Assembly (NCBI GenBank): GCA_009840005.1
Contig: VXOR01000057.1
Coordinates: forward strand, 1-64,000
Length of the DNA: 64,000 bases
DNA from: Gemmatimonadota bacterium
GTDB lineage: Bacteria; Latescibacterota; UBA2968; UBA8231
Direction: 5' to 3'
This document shows, in pieces, positions 32,737-40,343 of the stretch. The notes beneath the pieces are model-generated. The model was given only the letters and a program-made list of their open reading frames with translations. It ran no database searches and was not told the DNA's origin. Made by a program: the position numbers and the translations under genes. Within the stretch, counting starts at the first letter, position 1, and each line of letters opens with the position of its first letter.

Positions 32737-35376
32737 TTATACCCCGCCGGTGGCAGCAAAGATGCGGACGAAGACGATTGATTGCTTCTGGGTTTGCTCG
32801 GCGAAGAACTGGCGCTCTAGCAGGAAGCCCGCGTTCATGGTCAGCTCGTACCCTTGATAGGACGACACATTGGTCAGCAGGGCCGAAAACACGAGGCTGC
32901 GAAAATCATCAATATAGCTCGGCGACGCCTCGGCTGGGCGCTCGATCAGATTCTCGAAGAGGCTGAATTCAACGCCGAAGTCCAAAAGCGTCTTTGGCAG
33001 GAGCACATACTGGCCTAAAAAGAAAAAGCTCTCGGTCAGTTCGTTGGATTCCAGACCGACCAGCGCGGTGGGCGTTTCTCGCTCGTACATGCTCTTCCAC
33101 TTGGGATAGAGAGCGAGCCGGTCACTGGGACGAATGGCGTAATCGGCCTTGTTAATCAGACCCAAAAACGAGCGGTCTCGCTTTAGGCTGGCCTGCGCAC
33201 CGAGCTGGTTGAAGCGCTCGTATTTCAGCTTGCCCTCGACGTTCAGGTTGGCAATGCGAAAGTAGCGGGCCTGCAAGTACAGCGCATTGACAAAGGTATC
33301 TTGGTTGTCGAGCGGGTCGGCAAAATCCGTCAGGCCGATGGGGTCGCGCCAGACGATGCGGTCTTCGGGCAAGTTATCGGCCACTAGTTTGGCGTGTTCA
33401 AAAAGGGATATATCTAACCCCGGATAGGATTTTTCCACGGTCAGTAGCCCGTAGAACGAGCGGCTCTCGCGGTCGCTGCTCAGTTGGTGCTCGGCGAGCC
33501 GACCAACGGTCAGCCGGGAGCTCTCAGTGATTTTCAATCCCCCGTACGCGTTGTACCCGCGATGGTCGCGCTCGTAGGGGTAGTCGGGCAAGCGGTCGTC
33601 CTCAAAGCGGTCGATGATCGTGTTGTTGTTCATGTCCATGCCAAAGAGAAACTCTGGCGGATCAACCTGATAGCGCAGGAAAGGCTCGACGTAATCTGGG
33701 CGGCTGTTCTGGTTTTGGTTGAAGTCGGAAATAAAATCGTTGTTCTCGTCCAGCCCGGGAAAAATCTCCGTGTCGCGGCCCTGCGAACCGCCCTGGCCGC
33801 CAAACCCTTGACTCTGGCGGTAGCGCTGCCAGTCGGTGTAGCGGTCCTGGTCGTCGTTGTCATCGACAAACTCAAAGAGGTTTTGGGTCTCGCTGGCGTA
33901 GTCGATGACCCCGCCCGGGTCAGCGATAAAGGCCGTGGTGCTGTAATCGGGATCTATGGTGAACGCCTCACCGTACGCAAAGAAGGGATAGCGCTGGTAC
34001 GAGGCTGTGACGTACCCGGCTTCGGCCGTCTCCTTGTACGCGGGCAGCTTGCGGAAGTTCTGGTTGGGGAAGCGGCGGAAGCGACGGTTGAGGGCCCATT
34101 CGGCCCGCAGGTCGAAGTGGGCGAGATTGATCAACTCCAAGTCCATACCTATCACCTCGTGCCCAGTCGGCAAGCCGTAGGCAAAGCGCACAAAGGTCTG
34201 GTTGGAGCCATCGGTGATCTCGTCGCGGGCCTGGGCCACCGGCAAGAAAACCTGCTCGCCCCGGGCATTGGTCTGGAGATTGGAGGCGATCTCTATGCGG
34301 TAGTCGTTGGACACCACCAGCTCGAATTCGAGCTTCTTGGCCTCGCGGAAGGTACCCACTTTTTCGGTTGGACTAAAATCGTTGCGAATGTCGTAGATAA
34401 GCTCAATTACGTCCGAGCCGCTCACCTCCAAAATGCCCTCGCGCCGCACGCCGCCGCGCACCAAGGGCACGATCTCCGGGTGCAGCTCTCCGTCGATGAT
34501 CACCTGATCGACGAAAAACGAGGCTCCGGTTTGCTCGGATTCGGGCGAATCGTCGGCAATGCGGATGATGACCCGTTCGACATTGCCCGTGTTCTGCGGG
34601 CCGGTCAGCAGGCCCTTGAGCGAGTTGTCGCCGAGGCTCAGCTCGCTGCTGGTATTGGACACATTGACCCACGTCAGCCCCAGCTTGGCAAAATCGCCCA
34701 CTTGGGCCACGCCGCGCGCGCCGAGCAGGCGGGTCGTGTTTTCAATCGCCGAAGCCCCGCCCGCCTCGTTGAGCGCGGTAAACCCCGGCGCGTTGAGCCG
34801 CGAGCCGAGCAGAGTTACCGCGTACTTGTCGGCGAGAAAATCCCACTGCAACCCGTTGAACGTGGGCTTGGAAAAGGTCAGCGGGGTGAGCGTCGTGCGG
34901 ATGGCGTCGCCCACCGTCAGCGAGGTGTGGAACTGGCCGTGACTGGCCGACGAGATGACGAGGCTGTCGAACCACCGGCCAAAGCGGGTGCCCTTCAAGA
35001 GGGCACTGCCCTGGCGCAGAGGGCTAGTTTCGGTCCAGTCGTAGATGACCCAGCCGCGATTGATGTACTGGCCGAAGAGGTTGTAGTTGCGGGTGCCTTC
35101 GAGCAGGATGTTGACGTAGCGCTGATAGTTGTCGCGTGCGTAGTTGCTGTACTCCCAGCCGCGCCACTGGTACTCGTAGTACAGGTTCTGCGGCAAGTAC
35201 CACTTGCGCCGGTTGGGTGCCAAGGCGCCCGGATGGATGCGCACCCCGCGAATCCCGGGTTCCTCAACTGGCCGAAAGCCCGTAGATAGCTGGGCGAAAG
35301 CCTTCGACTCCGAGAGTACAAACGCGCACCACAACAGCAAGATCGGCCCTCTGCTACAAAGGGTTATCAGCCTCAT
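32737..35376 (-). CDS. Large outer-membrane beta-barrel-type protein with calcium-binding-like loops (paralogue)
   Basis: 879 aa; signal peptide ILLLWCAFVLSESKAFAQ. It is a paralogue of 9953-12649: both have the early RRWYVPQ/RKWYLPQ segment, the YQRYVxxxxEG block, DNDDQDRYTDWQRYR, DENNDFISDFNQNQN and FGMDMNNNTIIDRFEDD, with Asp/Asn spacing typical of calcium loops, followed by beta-strand repeats to a C-terminal FVRIFAATGGV. The start at ATG 35376 has AGGAGAT upstream. Outer-membrane location is inferred. It heads the minus-strand unit 24.5-35.4 kb. Confidence 0.7.
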   Translation of the reverse strand: MRLITLCSRGPILLLWCAFVLSESKAFAQLSTGFRPVEEPGIRGVRIHPGALAPNRRKWYLPQNLYYEYQWRGWEYSNYARDNYQRYVNILLEGTRNYNLFGQYINRGWVIYDWTETSPLRQGSALLKGTRFGRWFDSLVISSASHGQFHTSLTVGDAIRTTLTPLTFSKPTFNGLQWDFLADKYAVTLLGSRLNAPGFTALNEAGGASAIENTTRLLGARGVAQVGDFAKLGLTWVNVSNTSSELSLGDNSLKGLLTGPQNTGNVERVIIRIADDSPESEQTGASFFVDQVIIDGELHPEIVPLVRGGVRREGILEVSGSDVIELIYDIRNDFSPTEKVGTFREAKKLEFELVVSNDYRIEIASNLQTNARGEQVFLPVAQARDEITDGSNQTFVRFAYGLPTGHEVIGMDLELINLAHFDLRAEWALNRRFRRFPNQNFRKLPAYKETAEAGYVTASYQRYPFFAYGEAFTIDPDYSTTAFIADPGGVIDYASETQNLFEFVDDNDDQDRYTDWQRYRQSQGFGGQGGSQGRDTEIFPGLDENNDFISDFNQNQNSRPDYVEPFLRYQVDPPEFLFGMDMNNNTIIDRFEDDRLPDYPYERDHRGYNAYGGLKITESSRLTVGRLAEHQLSSDRESRSFYGLLTVEKSYPGLDISLFEHAKLVADNLPEDRIVWRDPIGLTDFADPLDNQDTFVNALYLQARYFRIANLNVEGKLKYERFNQLGAQASLKRDRSFLGLINKADYAIRPSDRLALYPKWKSMYERETPTALVGLESNELTESFFFLGQYVLLPKTLLDFGVEFSLFENLIERPAEASPSYIDDFRSLVFSALLTNVSSYQGYELTMNAGFLLERQFFAEQTQKQSIVFVRIFAATGGV

Positions 35377-35390
35377 AATCCATCTCCTGT

Positions 35391-35454
35391 GAATTACGAA
35401 TTACGAATTACGAATTGCGAATTGCGAATTTAATTCCTAATTCCTAATTCTTAA
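35391..35454. repeat. Heptanucleotide tandem repeat, palindromic
   Basis: Three GAATTAC and two GAATTGC units are followed by two TAATTCC units and one TAATTCT. The two halves are near complements, so the array can fold into a hairpin. It lies immediately upstream of the barrel gene (ends 35376). Similar 7-bp repeats are known as short tandemly repeated sequences in other bacteria. Confidence 0.75.
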
Positions 35455-35573
35455 GATTCGGCCAAATATACGCCCCGTTCTCCCCGCTTACCAAGTCAGA
35501 ACCGCACTGTCGCGCCCGCAAAAAACAAATTTTTTTGCGGCAAATTTGTTTCGCCTGTCTATATCTTTTTGTT

Positions 35574-35681
35574 TATAATGTAAAATCATCTCATCCTGAA
35601 AGGAGGTTGCACAGCTTGCTGAAGGACAATTTCCACATCCCTTTTTCTTTTTCTATTTCTTCCAAATCAAGGAGCGTATAG
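35574..35681 (+). promoter_or_regulatory. Leader region with possible upstream peptide frame
   Basis: A TATAAT -10-like box lies at 35574-35579 with no good -35. A full Shine-Dalgarno (AAAGGAGGT, 35599-35607) then serves no annotated gene. Nine nt later a TTG opens a 21-codon frame (35616-35681; MLKDNFHIPF then SFSISSKSRSV) whose TAG ends 1 nt before the ATG of the CBM9-like gene and covers that gene's own AAGGAG. This could be a coupling leader peptide or chance. The rest of 35377-35600 holds the heptamer repeat and an AT-rich inverted repeat near 35524-35551. Confidence 0.35.
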
Positions 35682-35682
35682 C

Positions 35683-36594
35683 ATGAGAAAGTTCGGCTTT
35701 TTCGCCTTGTCTTTTGGGCTGGCGTGCCTGTTGAGTACGGCGGCTTTTGCCCACGTAGGCGTGACCGTGTTCTATCCCCAGGTGCCCGATCCGGCTGCCA
35801 TCACCATCGACGGCAGCGACGACGATTGGGGTTGGTACGACCCGGCTCTCGCTCTCAATCAGCCTGATTTCTTCGACCGAGCCAGCGATTTCGTCGAGTT
35901 GTCGGACTACGACTTCACCATCCTCAATGCTTGGTCGGCGGAGCCAGACAACAAGTGGTACGGCTTTGCGCGCTTTGTCGATGATACCCTCAAGTACGAT
36001 TCGCCCGTTAAGGAGTGGTGGAAAGACGACTGCTTGCAGATCACCGTTGACGCCGATCACCTCGGCGGCAATATCCTCGGTTCCGACCTCGAGCAGATCG
36101 CCAATGGCCAGCGCTGGCACGTGCGCATTTTCCCGCCGGCTGGCGAGTCCCTGTTGCCCAACCAGACCTGCTTCTTCTACAGCCAGCTAGAGTTCATCGA
36201 CTCCACAGAACTGCTCTGGGGAGTCGAGCCGGAGTTTTTCGAGGCTGCGTGGACCGTCCTACCAGCAGGTGCCGAGAACCTGACGGTTGGCCCGGTTGAG
36301 TACACCTATGAGTGGCGGGGTGCCCTGTGGGACATCTGGGGATTGAGCGAAGCCGAGAGTACGCGGCACACGTTCGCCGAGGACGACGTGATTCACCTCG
36401 GCTATCGCCCGCTCGACGCCGACCGCCCCGGCGGTGGACGCAAGCACTCCATGTACATCAACGACGGCAGCCAGTCGCAGGACGTCGATGCTTCGCAGAT
36501 GCCCGACTTCTGGGCACTGGCGGCGACCGAGACTAACGTGGAAAACGACACTTGGGGCCACATCAAAAACAGCATGTCCGAACGCCTCAAGTAG
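35683..36594 (+). CDS. Secreted CBM9-like protein
   Basis: 303 aa with a textbook signal peptide (FALSFGLACLLSTAAFA). The mature start AHVGVTVFYPQVPDPAAIT and then IDGSDDDWGWYD match the CBM9-like paralogue at 25368-26300, as do VDADHLGGNI, YTYEWRGALWDIWG and DADRPGGGRKHSMYI. AAGGAG precedes the start at 8 nt. It ends at a strong hairpin (36617-36646). Inferred carbohydrate binding in the periplasm or outside; no catalytic domain seen. Confidence 0.75.
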   Translation: MRKFGFFALSFGLACLLSTAAFAHVGVTVFYPQVPDPAAITIDGSDDDWGWYDPALALNQPDFFDRASDFVELSDYDFTILNAWSAEPDNKWYGFARFVDDTLKYDSPVKEWWKDDCLQITVDADHLGGNILGSDLEQIANGQRWHVRIFPPAGESLLPNQTCFFYSQLEFIDSTELLWGVEPEFFEAAWTVLPAGAENLTVGPVEYTYEWRGALWDIWGLSEAESTRHTFAEDDVIHLGYRPLDADRPGGGRKHSMYINDGSQSQDVDASQMPDFWALAATETNVENDTWGHIKNSMSERLK

Positions 36595-36616
36595 CAGTCC
36601 AGCAGTATCTGTCCCG

Positions 36617-36646
36617 AGGGGAAGGGGTGCGTGCGCCCCTTCCCCT
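36617..36646 (+). terminator. Hairpin terminator after the CBM9-like gene
   Basis: A perfect 11-bp GC-rich stem (AGGGGAAGGGG with CCCCTTCCCCT) with an 8-nt loop lies 22 nt past the stop. The downstream tract TTAATCATTT is only moderately U-rich, so termination may be partial. Confidence 0.65.
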
Positions 36647-36670
36647 TAATCATTTGCGGAGACCTAGCTG

Positions 36671-38869
36671 GTGAGAAGCTGTCTGGAAATTCTTAAGAAG
36701 CTGTCTGGAAATTCCGGGTGTGCCCCGAGCGTGAGCGAAAGCGGGGCGGACAAGGCGGGTAAAGCCGCCCATATTGACGAAATATGGGTGGCTTTGCCCA
36801 ACGCCGGACGCCACGTTTGCAGCCGCGCGAAGGCCATCAGGGGTTTTCAGACAGCTTCTAAAGGCGCGATTTTGGCCTGTGTTGTACTGGCGGTCGTTTG
36901 CAGCCCTGGGGCGGCGCAAGAGTGGTGGCAACTCGGCGGGCAGAGCGGCGTCGCGCCAGCGGACGTGGCGGACTTCAGCCTAATGATCGACGACACAGCC
37001 GCTTCCCACGCACTCCAGCCCTTTGAACTCGACCCGAGCGAAAACATCTTGCCGCAGCTCGGCCCTTGGCAGCGCTGGCGCTTTCCCACCGACCCGCAAT
37101 TCCGCTCTGGACATCCGCGTTTCTGGACGGACATCAATCACAATACCCTATACCAAGCCACGGAAAGTTTTCTCTTCGTCGATGGGGATCCAACCACGTA
37201 CATAGAGCGGCGAGACCTGAAGCAGATTTTCTATACCATAGACTTGGGCACCCAAGTGCCCGTAGAGCGCTTTGTCTTTTTTCCTCCCGAAGGCGTCAGC
37301 CCCGAAAGCGACGAGCCTTTCAGGCCCAATTACATCCTCAAGTCCTATAGTCTGACGGCCGCCAAAGCCGAGACCGGCATTATGCAAGAGGAACTGGAGC
37401 GCGGGTTTGTCTGGCGGGGCGACGGGCCGTGCTGTCCGCTGGCCATCCCCCTCGGCTACGAAGAGCGCAATGCCGACGTGATGACCGAAATCGCGTTTCC
37501 CACCCAATACCTCCGCTTCTTCCGCCTAATCGCCATTCCCGACGGCTTTACCCTGTACGGCGACCCCATCGTCACGCGCTCGGCCTTTGCCGAGATGGAA
37601 ATCTACGGTCGGGGTTTCGCGCCACAGGCGACCTATGAGTCGCAGGTCATAGATTTGGGCCGGGAAGTCAATTTCGGGCAGGTGCGCTTAGCGGTGAGCA
37701 AATGGCGCAAGGACGGGGACCAACTGCTGTCGTCCGACGGCCCAACCCGCGCCCAAGTGGAAATCCGCACCGGGCGCGACGACAGCCCAACAGCTTATTT
37801 CGGCTTTGACGATCTGGGTGCCCACGTAGAGGTGACCAAGAGGCAGTGGGATCGGCTGATACCGCTAGAAACGCGCGGCGCGACCATAGCAGTCGGCTTT
37901 CGCGGTCCAGTGGCCGAAGACCTGCAAAACTGGAGCTTCTGGTCGCTGCCGTTGGAGGACTCGGGCCAGCATCCGCGCCTGCCGTGGGGCCAGTACTTCC
38001 AATTGCGCGTGCAGCTAGCAACAGACGCGCTATGGGAATTTGCCCGCCTCGATTCCCTGCAAATCGAAATCGCGCCCCTGCTGGCCGACCGGATCGTCGG
38101 CGAGATCGTCCTCGCGGCGGAACCTCACCCCCAAGGCGGACAAGTGCGCGTACCCGCGGGCGCAAAAACCCCATTCACGTACGACCTAGGCGTGGAATTT
38201 GCCAGCGCGGACCGCAGCGGCTGCGACGCCGTGCGCATCTCAGCGCCAGCGGAAGCCACATTTCTCTATCTGGAGATGGGCGACCCGCTCAGCGCCGTAG
38301 AGCCGGATAGCCTGCTGCGCGAAGCAAGCGGCTTTGTGGTGTTCCTGCCGCGCCCCTTGCACCCCAGCGGCGACCAGCGATTGCGCATCGGCCTCGAAGC
38401 CGTGCTGTACGGCGAGGCTGGCGAATTTGGCGGCGAGGTCTTCAACCGCCACGAGCCGAGCTTGTTGCAGCGCGTCGAAGGAGGCGATGTCAGCGCGGAG
38501 CTAGGATCCAACCAATTGCTCGTCGTAGCGTCTGCCGCTTCTACGGGCGGGGTGTTGGGAGACGTCGAGGCAGGTAACGGCGCATTTACCCCCCAAGGCG
38601 ACGGCGTAAACGACCTGTTGTCCATACAATACACCCTCTTCCGGGTGCGGGAATCGTCCCAAGTGCAAGTCGGCCTCTACGCTCTCGACGGCCGACCGGT
38701 ATGGCAAGCACCGCCCAGTGTGCAGGGCGCAGGACGCCATGCGGTCCACTGGGACGGTCGAGACGCGGCCGGGCAGCTAGTCCGCCCAGGCGTGTACCTA
38801 GCGCGTGTGGAAGTAGAAACGGATCAGGGGCGAGCGGTGCGGTTGCAGCCGGTGGCAGTGGCGTACTAA
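36671..38869 (+). CDS. Discoidin-like protein with C-terminal FlgD domain; 5' end replaced by a mobile element
   Basis: The open frame gives 732 aa, but the first ~63 codons lie in an inverted-repeat element (36674-36860). The native part begins with a short hydrophobic run, ILACVVLAVVCSPGAAQ, the remains of a signal peptide. The protein then matches 28808-30742: discoidin-like region about 165-310 (FVDGDPTTYIERRD, YTIDLGTQVPVERFVFFP, LRFFRLIAIP), LQNWSFWSLPLEDSGQ, FTPQGDGVND, WDGRDAAGQLVRPGVYLARV and a Val-Ala-Tyr end. The start codon is uncertain: GTG 36671 would give a chimeric N-terminus, while a TTG just after the element would leave a signal peptide without a basic N-region. Export may be impaired. 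Confidence 0.65.
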   Translation: MRSCLEILKKLSGNSGCAPSVSESGADKAGKAAHIDEIWVALPNAGRHVCSRAKAIRGFQTASKGAILACVVLAVVCSPGAAQEWWQLGGQSGVAPADVADFSLMIDDTAASHALQPFELDPSENILPQLGPWQRWRFPTDPQFRSGHPRFWTDINHNTLYQATESFLFVDGDPTTYIERRDLKQIFYTIDLGTQVPVERFVFFPPEGVSPESDEPFRPNYILKSYSLTAAKAETGIMQEELERGFVWRGDGPCCPLAIPLGYEERNADVMTEIAFPTQYLRFFRLIAIPDGFTLYGDPIVTRSAFAEMEIYGRGFAPQATYESQVIDLGREVNFGQVRLAVSKWRKDGDQLLSSDGPTRAQVEIRTGRDDSPTAYFGFDDLGAHVEVTKRQWDRLIPLETRGATIAVGFRGPVAEDLQNWSFWSLPLEDSGQHPRLPWGQYFQLRVQLATDALWEFARLDSLQIEIAPLLADRIVGEIVLAAEPHPQGGQVRVPAGAKTPFTYDLGVEFASADRSGCDAVRISAPAEATFLYLEMGDPLSAVEPDSLLREASGFVVFLPRPLHPSGDQRLRIGLEAVLYGEAGEFGGEVFNRHEPSLLQRVEGGDVSAELGSNQLLVVASAASTGGVLGDVEAGNGAFTPQGDGVNDLLSIQYTLFRVRESSQVQVGLYALDGRPVWQAPPSVQGAGRHAVHWDGRDAAGQLVRPGVYLARVEVETDQGRAVRLQPVAVAY
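36674..36860. mobile_element. MITE-like inverted-repeat element inside a gene 5' end
   Basis: The left end AGAAGCTGTCTGGAAATTC (present twice, at 36674 and 36697) is the inverted complement of the right end, which reads TTTTCAGACAGCTTCT. Inside, GGGTAAAGCCGCCCATATT and AATATGGGTGGCTTTGCCC form a long hairpin. There is no transposase. Size, ends and internal palindrome fit a non-autonomous IS derivative. Confidence 0.75.
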
Positions 38870-39104
38870 ACGTATTTATTTGGAGGTATGGTATGACGCA
38901 TCCTCTCTGTGCCCCTACAATGGATTCCGACGCTCTATCACGCATTGCTTGATGAACGCGAGAAGTACGAGATTGATCCAAGCCGCACGACGCTCTTATG
39001 GGCTCCAGACAAGTGGATATTAACGACGAACTCCACATTGCGGACTATCTCGGGTCTGGTAGGGCATAGGCGCAAAAATTTCAACTACTTGGAGGAATAA
39101 CGCC
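38870..39104. other. Intergenic stretch, probably decayed coding DNA
   Basis: The best frame (38909-39100, 63 codons; LYHALLDEREKYEIDPS) has no ribosome-binding site at its start and no recognised family. GGAGG near 39094 belongs to the hicB gene that follows. Nothing else supported. Confidence 0.35.
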
Positions 39105-39311
39105 ATGCTATTCACAATCACCGTTGAGCGAGACGAAGACGGAGTTTGGATTACCGAATGCCCGTCTATACCGGGCTGCGTGAGTCAAGGACAAACGAAA
39201 GAAGAAGCTGTTGCCAACATCAGCGAAGCCATCCAACTGTGTTTGGAAGTTAGAGCCGAGAGGGGCCAACCCTTGACGGTTGAGACACAGCAATTGGAAG
39301 TAGTGGTCTAG
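39105..39311 (+). CDS. HicB-like antitoxin (short form)
   Basis: 68 aa with GGAGG upstream. It has the compact HicB/UPF0150 pattern: TITVERDEDGVWITECPSIP, GCVSQGQTKEEAVANI, LCLEVRAERGQPL. No C-terminal DNA-binding domain, typical of the short form. The stop overlaps the GTG of the adjacent hicA frame. Because the toxin gene is frameshifted, this antitoxin may be an orphan. Confidence 0.85.
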   Translation: MLFTITVERDEDGVWITECPSIPGCVSQGQTKEEAVANISEAIQLCLEVRAERGQPLTVETQQLEVVV

Positions 39312-39534
39312 TGCCAAGCTTGCCGGTACTTAGTGGCGTCAGATTGTAAAAATTTTTGAATCTTTTGGCTGGGCAGCCACTCGACAGCGAGGCAGCCACA
39401 TTATCTTGGTAAAAGAAAATCACAACGCCACACTTTCCGTGCCGGATCACAAAGAAGTTGCCAAAGGCACTTTGCGCTCCCTTATCCGTTCAGCCGGAAT
39501 TACGGCTGAAGAGTTTATTCTGGCGGACAAATAA
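39311..39534 (+). pseudogene. hicA: hicA toxin gene with a single-base frameshift
   Basis: From the GTG at 39311 the frame reads VPSLPVLSG and then breaks to a stop. In the next frame it continues QIVKIFESFGW, RQRGSHIILVKENHN, LSVPDHKEVAKGTLRSLIRS and AGITAEEF to a TAA at 39534. This is a complete HicA with its GSH catalytic motif, missing one base near 39335 (the expected SGRQIVK lacks a C). It is either inactivated or a sequencing error. Confidence 0.82.
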
Positions 39535-39569
39535 CCGTGCTGAATAGCACTCGCCAAGAAAGCCGGATC

Positions 39570-40343
39570 ATGCTTACGTCATCTCACCGCGTATTCGCTC
39601 TGCTCTGCGCCGCGCTACTCGTCGCAGGCTGCGGGCACAAATTGGGCTATCGCCACTTTGCTGGCCCCATACTGCCGGCCACTGATTTGGCGGGAGCGGA
39701 TTTCGTCGTCCGCGACGATCACAGCATCACCTTCGTCAAAAACCGCTTGGAAGTGAGTTTGTTGCCAATGACCGTGGCCATGCTCAACCGGCAGCTAAGC
39801 GGCCACTCGCAGCGGCCGGAGGGCTTTCGCGATCCCAACCCCTATCTCGCGCCGGTCAATCCCTACACCTACGGCGACTGGAAGCCGGGGTGGGAAGAGG
39901 AACATCCCACCCGCTTTACGGTCTTTCTGCTCAAGGTCAAGAACTACGCCTACCCCAAGGTGTGGCTCAATCCCTATGCCATAGAGATCGCCAGCGCCAA
40001 CGGCCGGCGCTACCAAGCCTTCACCCGGCTGGCGCTAGACGAGTACTTCGCCCCGTATGCCATAGGCTATGCCGGCAATACCTTTCTTCCCTTCCGCGAG
40101 CGGCGCGATTTGCTGACCCGCACCATGTATCCAGAAGACGAGATGATCTTCAGCGGCCAAGAGCGCGAAGGCTTCATCGCCTTTGCCCCGCTAGCGAACG
40201 ATGTCGAAGCGTTTGAAGTGCGGATCCCGGAAATGGTACTGCGCTTCGACTACCGAGATCAGCCGGTGGAGACCATCGACATCGCCTACCCATTTACGCG
40301 CGAAGTGTACTTGGCCAAACAACGCCGCGCCGAGGAACTCTAA
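39570..40343 (+). CDS. Lipoprotein of unknown function
   Basis: 257 aa from the ATG at 39570; a GTG at 39537 would add 11 residues. The lipobox LLVAGC gives Cys21 as the lipidation site. The mature part is beta-rich with many aromatic residues (NPYTYGDWKPGWEEEHPTRF, YAYPKVWLNPYAIEIASAN, AFAPLANDVEAFEVRIPEMV); it looks like a small beta-sandwich. No family recognised. Its TAA overlaps the ATG of the PpiC lipoprotein, so the two are co-translated and may interact at the outer membrane. Confidence 0.65.
   Translation: MLTSSHRVFALLCAALLVAGCGHKLGYRHFAGPILPATDLAGADFVVRDDHSITFVKNRLEVSLLPMTVAMLNRQLSGHSQRPEGFRDPNPYLAPVNPYTYGDWKPGWEEEHPTRFTVFLLKVKNYAYPKVWLNPYAIEIASANGRRYQAFTRLALDEYFAPYAIGYAGNTFLPFRERRDLLTRTMYPEDEMIFSGQEREGFIAFAPLANDVEAFEVRIPEMVLRFDYRDQPVETIDIAYPFTREVYLAKQRRAEEL

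Noticed and set aside
33484..35289. 601-codon plus-strand open frame opposite the barrel gene
   Set aside because: Antisense shadow. The minus strand has a signal peptide and calcium-loop motifs shared with a paralogue, while this frame is a Val/Ala/Arg-rich string without a family.
35391..35454. Repeat array considered as a CRISPR
   Set aside because: Units are 7 bp without spacers and no cas genes are near; no CRISPR array was seen anywhere in the window.
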